DNA from: Brienomyrus brachyistius
Lineage: Eukaryota; Chordata; Actinopteri; Osteoglossiformes; Mormyridae
Assembly: GCF_023856365.1 (NCBI RefSeq)
Contig: NC_064542.1
Span: forward strand, 19,196,863 to 19,260,862
Reading direction: 5' to 3'
DNA length: 64,000 nt
Shown here: positions 63,901-64,000 of the stretch, in pieces
Numbering within the stretch: the stretch's first letter is position 1
Layout: each line of letters opens with the position of its first letter
Program-made: the position numbers and the translations under genes
Notes under the pieces: model-generated
Databases searched by the model: none
Told to the model about the DNA's origin: nothing
The model's input: the letters and a program-made list of their open reading frames with translations, nothing else

Positions 63901-64000
63901 ATACTGAACCGGTACTCAGACGCAATCCGTGGCAATCTGTCCAAGATTATACGGCTGAAGATTGTAGCGCTAGTAACAGTGGAGGTGCATGCTCGTGACA
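26488..64000 (+). CDS. dnah2: Axonemal dynein heavy chain 2, 5' half (continues past the window)
   Basis: 35 coding exons give about 1,834 residues of DNAH2, a heavy chain of the two-headed inner dynein arm (I1/f) of motile cilia and sperm flagella. Family knowledge: loss of human DNAH2 causes malformed sperm flagella. The recovered protein matches the vertebrate orthologue from near its N-terminus through the tail (DHC_N1-type, roughly residues 230-900) and the linker (DHC_N2-type, roughly 1330-1740, with YLETKRQIFPRFYFLSNN). It stops at KIVALVTVEVHARD, about 70 residues before the AAA1 P-loop. All internal exons have usable boundaries and matching phases, with no frameshift. Two joints are unusual: a proposed 7-nt exon and a GC donor. 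The call as DNAH2 rather than another DNAH rests on recalled orthologue wording. Confidence 0.93.
27042..28427. mobile_element. Short non-autonomous Tc1-like element (host of a nested Tc1)
   Basis: Left half 27042-27196 (accctatttccaaaaaagtt, then gtgtaaaatgtaaataaaaa) and right half 28256-28427 (ttcaaaaaaagttgggacag, then tttggaattggggttgta) match the two ends of the element at 40931-42463. Rejoined, they form a copy of about 330 bp without transposase. It lies in dnah2 intron 1. Confidence 0.8.
27195..28257 (-). mobile_element. Tc1-like transposon relic nested in the previous element
   Basis: Perfect-looking inverted repeats CACTATATTGCCAAAAGTAT, then TGGGACACC, with TA duplicated on each side (27195-27196, 28256-28257). 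The minus strand keeps most of a transposase in several frames: a DNA-binding N-terminus (27813-28043), GGGGIMVWGCFSGVGVGPLD (27525-27740) and PAQSPDFNPIENLWDELQWR (27323-27562). The stretch with the second catalytic Asp (HDNAPVH-type) is deleted near 27540, and there are frameshifts, so it is inactive. Confidence 0.9.
28612..28697 (+). CDS. dnah2: dnah2 coding exon 2
   Basis: 86 bp between gttacag and the donor CTG|GTAAAG. Only one frame is open, entering at phase 1 and leaving at phase 0: CRLPVAAEDVETILQWMSGQ. Weakly conserved N-terminal region. Assigned by phase and position. Confidence 0.6.
29030..29036 (+). CDS. dnah2: dnah2 candidate 7-nt microexon
   Basis: The bases GACCTAA lie between a strong acceptor (cttattttctag) and a near-perfect donor (GTGAGT). 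Exon 2 ends at phase 0 and exon 4 can only start two bases before a codon. A 7-nt exon (2 codons plus 1 base) restores the phase exactly, giving D-L-T across the joint. An unseen longer exon or a different exon 4 start is the alternative. Confidence 0.4.
29095..29342 (+). CDS. dnah2: dnah2 coding exon 4
   Basis: First strongly conserved exon: RRVALSGVTYASWTESNNRV, then QTLIVYLDPFAGLQLDF, ending VPSQ at donor CAG|GTACCA, phase 0. The 5' boundary (after gacgtag) has a poor pyrimidine tract and is less certain than the 3' one. Confidence 0.8.
29574..29800 (-). repeat. L2-type retroelement tail in dnah2 intron
   Basis: Begins with ccatccaccttccaactgct and holds tctttggactgtgggagaaa, then ggaatgcagcatggcacagg, the same order as the 17114-17353 tail. 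It includes a poly-G run near 29613-29625. Confidence 0.65.
30158..30386 (+). CDS. dnah2: dnah2 coding exon 5
   Basis: Acceptor tacgcctcag, phase 0 to phase 1. Encodes EQLAYFIRLDREPIAAETFE, FGTVRRGDV and PQSIKNNLSLHMERFLMHLT, closely matching the DNAH2 tail. Donor ACAG|GTCTCA. Confidence 0.93.
30387..31854. other. dnah2 intron with SINE-like scraps
   Basis: Two scraps look tRNA-SINE derived: 30990-31110 (ttacccttgagtatggtact) and 31195-31265, whose reverse complement has a B-box-like ggttgtgggttcaaac. No exon seen. Confidence 0.5.
31855..31965 (+). CDS. dnah2: dnah2 coding exon 6
   Basis: Phase 1 at both ends. Encodes ARFKLEGHTALYIPTEAL, then AKDRELVQRLE, near-identical in pattern to vertebrate DNAH2. 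Donor GAGA|GTAAGA. Confidence 0.93.
32189..32427 (+). CDS. dnah2: dnah2 coding exon 7
   Basis: Acceptor cccccccag after a long poly-pyrimidine run, phase 1 to 0. Encodes MIHWTRQIKEALSAQE, PLEEIAFWKSRCADLSGIS and KSSYVPPFIKLAKQIE. This is hallmark tail sequence of DNAH2. Confidence 0.95.
32428..33630. other. dnah2 intron
   Basis: 1.2 kb, no named repeat apart from (GT)n at 33611-33624 just before the next acceptor. Confidence 0.6.
33631..33822 (+). CDS. dnah2: dnah2 coding exon 8
   Basis: Phase 0 at both ends. Encodes SQQARSNLSFLSLLGG and LIRIIWVNSPHYNTNERISA, the most conserved block of the DHC_N1-type tail. Donor AAG|GTCACT. Confidence 0.95.
33823..35590. other. dnah2 intron
   Basis: 1.8 kb without a recognised repeat. 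A poly-T run near 34921-34932 and an A/T-rich stretch near 35390 are the only marked features. Confidence 0.55.
35591..35748 (+). CDS. dnah2: dnah2 coding exon 9
   Basis: Acceptor atctcctcag, phase 0 to 2. Encodes VSNEIIRLCCQQISLDHIFE, then CLAWKDHY. Donor CAA|GTAAGC. A 50-bp minisatellite begins about 40 bp downstream. Confidence 0.95.
35785..36722 (+). repeat. 50-bp minisatellite, about 18 copies
   Basis: Unit pattern: cctccttactgtatattact, gtacagtgccctcaccatct, ctaaatgaga. Two variant classes alternate in blocks (attactgt/cc versus attgaggt/ac), which points to growth by unequal exchange. One copy has lost a base near 36275. It lies in a dnah2 intron right after the exon 9 donor. Confidence 0.95.
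36723..37569. other. dnah2 intron between two minisatellites
   Basis: Unique-looking sequence with no recognised exon or repeat. Confidence 0.55.
37570..38398 (+). repeat. 36-bp minisatellite with diverged flanks
   Basis: The core, about 37800-38060, has roughly seven near-identical units of pattern cacacctgagacgagcggac, acagcagatgcgcaga. Flanking copies out to 37600 and 38395 are diverged. The unit is 36 bp, a multiple of three, so open frames of up to 316 codons appear on the minus strand. They are repeat artefacts. Confidence 0.95.
38400..39280. other. dnah2 intron with a decayed repeat
   Basis: A stretch at about 38990-39190 (ctttcatccaaaacaacgta, then ccctaacctactgagctcc) resembles a common fish SINE-like repeat. 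Nothing else seen. Confidence 0.45.
39281..39368 (+). CDS. dnah2: dnah2 coding exon 10
   Basis: Phase 2 to 0. Encodes YSSKGWVLDQTSIFAQVDAF, then VQRCEVLLE. Donor GAG|GTGAGC. Confidence 0.95.
39623..39828 (+). CDS. dnah2: dnah2 coding exon 11
   Basis: Phase 0 to 2. Encodes VCSCQQQFARRQEG, PCFAGRQGFELTRRLLEIE and GKAILDVKNTFWHDDHN. The donor CCG|GTTTGT is weak, but required to form the conserved N-R-F-R-A joint with exon 12. Confidence 0.92.
40363..40529 (+). repeat. (TG)n microsatellite interrupted by tttgccatgcag
   Basis: Five (TG)n blocks, each followed by tttgcc(a/g)tgc(a/t)g, form a higher-order array in a dnah2 intron about 160 bp before exon 12. Confidence 0.95.
40690..40819 (+). CDS. 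dnah2: dnah2 coding exon 12
   Basis: Phase 2 to 0. Encodes FRAAVKDLEVMMQDLINTGF, then WLLDVFQDLADRE. Donor GAG|GTCTGT. Confidence 0.94.
40931..42463 (+). mobile_element. Tc1-like transposon relic inside a dnah2 intron
   Basis: The ends tacagccccaattccaaaaa and ttttggaaatcggattgta are inverted repeats extending about 200 bp inward (the inner ends contain ttgaatttgataccgg and its inverse). The + strand keeps a decayed transposase: the N-terminal DNA-binding part at 41315-41764 (GERLH-like start, SSSMVNNIIKTFSESEEIS) and a catalytic part at 41818-42030 (VWGCISAHGLGSFHIWEGTI). The catalytic HDN-type motif is frameshifted. Sense orientation relative to dnah2. Confidence 0.9.
42639..42821 (+). CDS. 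dnah2: dnah2 coding exon 13
   Basis: Phase 0 at both ends. Encodes AIKRTIDRKTEDVYSLFSKE, then ARCLRRRIGRPAE. Donor GAG|GTAGGC. It begins 176 bp after the Tc1-like element. Confidence 0.94.
42880..43018 (+). repeat. L2-type retroelement tail with (GGAT)n
   Basis: cctgcgatgggctggccccc, then ttccgggataggctccggat, then aataggataagcggtttgga, ending atggatggatgga: the classic fish L2-type 3' end, in sense orientation, 60 bp after the exon 13 donor. Confidence 0.85.
43019..44676. other. dnah2 intron
   Basis: 1.65 kb with no named repeat or extra exon. Confidence 0.55.
44677..44891 (+). CDS. dnah2: dnah2 coding exon 14
   Basis: Acceptor tgccactgcag, phase 0 to 2. Encodes KKVNLEYAQLVQTLDEMVRK, IFSEWSQSL and MMDINFD. 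The donor is CAA|GTCCGT. The GT two bases before an alternative at GTAATC is chosen because it joins exon 15 as FDK-DLLEMF. Confidence 0.92.
45067..45213 (+). CDS. dnah2: dnah2 coding exon 15
   Basis: Phase 2 at both ends. Encodes DLLEMFSEIHYWEWLQFEAP, HYVLDVY and LVVREYN. Donor CAG|GTGGGC. Confidence 0.95.
45308..45464 (+). CDS. dnah2: dnah2 coding exon 16
   Basis: Phase 2 to 0, after a 94-bp intron. Encodes IISKLSEDELALFRERIRIL, then WSSKGASGFFISDC. Donor AAG|GTGAGA. Confidence 0.96.
45465..46740. other. dnah2 intron
   Basis: Contains a 17-base poly-G run (46397-46413) and a poly-C run near 46646-46659 shortly before the acceptor. No exon or transposon recognised. Confidence 0.55.
46741..46980 (+). 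CDS. dnah2: dnah2 coding exon 17
   Basis: Acceptor ctcccccag, phase 0 at both ends. Encodes VQLIMDEYSAATQSIARACQ, CLDGRTVYGELDF and CNDGPE. Donor GAG|GTCTGT. A dispersed repeat begins about 30 bp downstream. Confidence 0.95.
47010..47400 (+). repeat. GGGGACC-type dispersed repeat, copy B
   Basis: Has two head segments in tandem (tgtggggaccaaatgttccc near 47022, and gtgaggaccagatttccaca near 47122), then ggtaggggttaaggttgtca and ccatagaaatgaatggacgg. It ends in the GATA/GA microsatellite. Confidence 0.75.
47395..47517 (+). repeat. (GATA/GAGA)n microsatellite
   Basis: gatagagagatatagagata-type units pass into pure (GA)n to 47517. It sits at the 3' end of the dispersed repeat, as the (TG)n does in copy A. 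Confidence 0.97.
47590..47850 (+). repeat. L2/SINE-type retroelement tail
   Basis: gtgcagtttgaatgttctcc, then ggtttcctcccacaggccaa, then gaattggcatctctaaaatg and a short ttggcccctggcccacaacc: the order of the widespread fish L2/SINE body, decayed. Confidence 0.65.
47851..48544. other. dnah2 intron remainder
   Basis: No recognised feature before the exon 18 acceptor. Confidence 0.5.
48545..48733 (+). CDS. dnah2: dnah2 coding exon 18
   Basis: Acceptor cactccccag, phase 0 at both ends. Encodes VQQHWVSYTEKMDLMVENAL, then LQELSKAINGDSK and PSPLFKVQVVL. Donor CAG|GTGCCA. Confidence 0.95.
49249..49396 (+). CDS. dnah2: dnah2 coding exon 19
   Basis: Acceptor cgccgtgcag, phase 0 to 1. Encodes VEFSPTLQKLAHIVTSVSSQ, then VFKRLPDLLT and QKEPVHILI. 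Donor TTG|GTCTGT. Confidence 0.94.
49575..49795 (+). repeat. 37-bp minisatellite, about 6 copies
   Basis: Unit pattern: tctatccattcatctgctcc, tcctccatcctcttcag. Because 37 is not a multiple of three, the 279-codon open frame across it cycles through three repeat translations and is not coding. Lies in the intron after exon 19. Confidence 0.9.
50153..50345 (+). CDS. dnah2: dnah2 coding exon 20
   Basis: Phase 1 to 2. Encodes QDEEICKIQSSIAAGL, LKTWDKYREIWEINKDHFIR and RLNPPVSSFDADIA. Donor CCG|GTGACT. Confidence 0.96.
50551..50751 (+). CDS. dnah2: dnah2 coding exon 21
   Basis: Phase 2 at both ends. Encodes YTEVANNVQKEETVLSVQFV, then LLQHCNEWQAKF. Donor TAG|GTTGGT. Confidence 0.96.
   Translation, partial: VYGGGEQRAEGGDSAECAVRADGLLPAQVLAAAALQRVAGQVHPAAQADGLRTPAPAARLPAGQHP
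50820..51245 (+). repeat. Degenerate tgtgttatacactgtg array running into (TG)n
   Basis: Irregular units of the type cagtgtgttatacactgtgc fill most of the intron before exon 22, ending in (TG)n at 51183-51245. Confidence 0.85.
51290..51446 (+). CDS. dnah2: dnah2 coding exon 22
   Basis: Acceptor ttgcttccag, phase 2 to 0. Encodes PPQSLTELEESLKLLEILQG, then PIHEQFAILEKYEVTVDQD. Donor GAT|GTGAGT. Confidence 0.96.
51548..51722 (+). CDS. dnah2: dnah2 coding exon 23
   Basis: Acceptor tcctcttacag, phase 0 to 1. Encodes DQEMLEALNGQWVWFQQVLT, then KERFKSGLIFSAEEFKKKM. Donor CAG|GTGCCC. Confidence 0.95.
51723..53588. other. dnah2 intron with one retroelement relic
   Basis: 52040-52340 resembles the L2/SINE body (gtgggttggcagcttcgccc, then gggacaggctccaggctcat, then ggataagaggttggaacatg). 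The rest, including the 194-codon minus-strand open frame at 52852-53436, matches nothing I know. Confidence 0.55.
53589..53752 (+). CDS. dnah2: dnah2 coding exon 24
   Basis: Acceptor gcccatgcag, phase 1 to 0. Encodes PFSSTVNPGEALQLVSDLCA, then GLSIFGIEQPPSKDIQSLDK. Donor AAG|GTCAGC. Confidence 0.95.
54046..54207 (+). CDS. dnah2: dnah2 coding exon 25 (ends at a GC donor)
   Basis: Acceptor cccatctcag, phase 0. Encodes DLDYLQQVWQITQQWEAHWD, then LFKKLHKLSRNLK. Homology ends exactly at AAG|GCACGC. The downstream intron is 87 bp, in frame and free of stops, so the exon could also be read through into exon 26. Confidence 0.88.
54208..54294 (+). other. dnah2: 87-bp in-frame GC-AG intron (or 29-residue insertion)
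   Basis: The intron starts GCACGC and ends tcactcacag. It has no stop in the dnah2 frame and would encode 29 residues rich in Arg, His and Pro. The orthologue joins K to D directly here, so splicing is the expected outcome, but retention would keep the frame. No in-phase GT lies at the homology boundary. Confidence 0.7.
54295..54398 (+). CDS. dnah2: dnah2 coding exon 26
   Basis: Phase 0 to 2. Encodes DKQWEVVASCSKKIDLFRRT, then IPLISDLRNPALRD. Donor CAG|GTTCTA. Confidence 0.95.
54399..55092. other. dnah2 intron
   Basis: 0.7 kb, pyrimidine-rich toward the acceptor, no named repeat. Confidence 0.55.
55093..55249 (+). CDS. dnah2: dnah2 coding exon 27
   Basis: Phase 2 to 0. Encodes HWNQIRDEVQVAFDQ, then FTLEKIVALGLEQHTEKISE. 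Donor CAG|GTAAAG. It begins the linker-side region of the tail. Confidence 0.96.
55250..55951. other. dnah2 intron
   Basis: 0.7 kb, no recognised feature. Confidence 0.55.
55952..56034 (+). CDS. dnah2: dnah2 coding exon 28
   Basis: 83 bp, acceptor ggctttgcag, phase 0 to 2. Encodes SLEGIAKTWEEICLDVVLYK, then DKGHHRLR, highly conserved in dynein linkers. Donor GAG|GTGAGA. Confidence 0.95.
57110..57445 (+). repeat. GGGGACC-type dispersed repeat, copy C, with (TG)n(GA)n tail
   Basis: gtaccaaatgtcccagtgaa, then actaaaaatgtattttgttt, then gggtaggggttaaggttgtt, then ccatagaaatgaatggagag, followed by (TG)n from 57379 and (GA)n to 57443. Confidence 0.75.
57878..57920 (+). repeat. (CT)n microsatellite
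   Basis: An almost pure CT repeat in the large dnah2 intron. Confidence 0.95.
58600..58775 (+). repeat. 27-bp tandem array, about 6 degenerate copies
   Basis: Unit pattern: cagggtactcagacagtcac, actcact. Units vary in length and the array ends raggedly near 58775. Confidence 0.85.
60441..60455 (+). promoter_or_regulatory. X-box-like (RFX) motif in an intron
   Basis: GTTGCCGTGGCTACC fits the RFX consensus GTNRCC-N(0-3)-RGYAAC with one mismatch. RFX factors drive ciliary genes such as axonemal dyneins. It sits deep in an intron in a G/C-rich patch, so chance is a real possibility. Confidence 0.25.
61029..61209 (+). CDS. dnah2: dnah2 coding exon 29
   Basis: Acceptor ggatatctag, phase 2 to 0. 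Encodes GAEEIFQALEDNQVTLSTMK, then EKEVDHWERSLSLILEVIEM. Donor GAG|GTAGGA. Linker core. Confidence 0.97.
61416..61554 (+). CDS. dnah2: dnah2 coding exon 30
   Basis: Acceptor ctgtccttcag, phase 0 to 1. Encodes NIFLGEDFRKQLPRESKEFD, then NKDRNALRGTHHP. Donor CTG|GTATGT. Confidence 0.97.
61871..62088 (+). CDS. dnah2: dnah2 coding exon 31
   Basis: Acceptor actctcccag, phase 1 to 0. Encodes KSLDMYLETKRQIFPRFYFL, then NDLLEILGQ and VQPHLKKCFDNIKSL, the signature of the dynein linker (DHC_N2). Donor AAG|GTGTTG. Confidence 0.98.
62378..62476 (+). CDS. dnah2: dnah2 coding exon 32
   Basis: 99 bp, acceptor gctctgcag, phase 0 at both ends. Encodes KIEASGMFSADGEFVEFTHP, then VLLEGPVE. Donor GAG|GTGGGT. 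Confidence 0.95.
62660..62800 (-). repeat. Fragment of an L2-type retroelement tail
   Basis: gggcaatttagagcctgtag, then tgaggaaaccggaggaaccc and ttctgcacatttagagatag keep the order of the 17114-17353 tail (reverse orientation). Decayed. Confidence 0.55.
62815..63225 (+). repeat. 45-bp minisatellite, about 9 copies, next to exon 33
   Basis: Unit pattern: ctgtaggccccactgcaggg, tactgaatgtgtgtaatgac, tgtgt. Variants alternate in a higher-order order (gcctgtagg, ttctgtagg, tctgtaagc). The array ends about 12 bp before the exon 33 acceptor. The unit is 45 bp, so frames stay open on both strands (144 to 191 codons) as artefacts. Confidence 0.95.
63237..63362 (+). CDS. dnah2: dnah2 coding exon 33
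   Basis: Acceptor cccctcag just after the minisatellite, phase 0 at both ends. Encodes DWLCDVERAMHWTLKENLKN, then REKWVKDWPGQ. Donor CAG|GTTAGC. Confidence 0.95.
63704..63811 (+). CDS. dnah2: dnah2 coding exon 34
   Basis: Acceptor ccaatgtgcag, phase 0 at both ends. Encodes MLITASQIHWTADVTKSLAI, then LKSMKKKQ. Donor CAG|GTTAGA. Confidence 0.95.
63895..64000 (+). CDS. dnah2: dnah2 coding exon 35 (cut by the window end)
   Basis: Acceptor ggtctccag, phase 0. Encodes ILNRYSDAIRGNLSKIIRLK, then IVALVTVEVHARD, and runs off the window. In the orthologue the AAA1 P-loop follows about 70 residues later. Confidence 0.95.
   Translation, partial: MWILNRYSDAIRGNLSKIIRLKIVALVTVEVHARD

Overview
The window is nuclear DNA from a vertebrate, most likely a teleost fish; I cannot name the species. 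The evidence is spliced genes with GT-AG introns, several Tc1-like DNA transposon families of the kind common in fish, 3' ends of L2-type retroelements with (GGAT)n tails, many microsatellites and minisatellites, and long poly-G/poly-C runs. Only two protein-coding genes can be supported, both on the + strand. Almost all other long open frames are chance or repeat-driven.

Layout. 1-5340: no recognisable gene, one SINE-like relic. 5353-13950: a four-exon serpin of clade H (HSP47-like collagen chaperone), ending in the ER-retrieval tetrapeptide HDEL. Its first coding exon carries two +1 frame breaks and its third exon lacks a good splice donor, so the gene is either a young pseudogene or damaged by assembly errors. 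13951-26487: a block of transposon relics, with two adjacent Tc1-like elements (one carrying a retroelement insertion with an 11-bp target duplication), a third Tc1-like element split by a Harbinger-like insertion, and a fourth and fifth back to back.

26488-64000 (continues past the window): the 5' half of dnah2, an axonemal inner-arm dynein heavy chain. I resolve 35 coding exons, all phase-consistent, giving about 1,834 residues. They cover the N-terminal tail and the linker and stop just before the AAA1 motor domain. Two splice features stand out: a candidate 7-nt microexon needed to keep phase near the N-terminus, and an 87-bp GC-AG intron that is in frame and stop-free. The dnah2 introns hold Tc1-like elements, retroelement tails, three copies of a dispersed repeat rich in GGGGACC, and tandem arrays with 50, 36, 37, 27 and 45-bp units, some of them abutting splice sites.

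The serpin (secretory pathway, collagen folding) and dnah2 (motile cilia and sperm flagella) have no evident functional link and look like ordinary neighbours. I see no operon, CRISPR array, RNA gene or novel multi-gene system. The points worth checking are the serpin lesions and its repeat-bearing reactive loop, the two unusual dnah2 splice events, and the readable nested transposon history.
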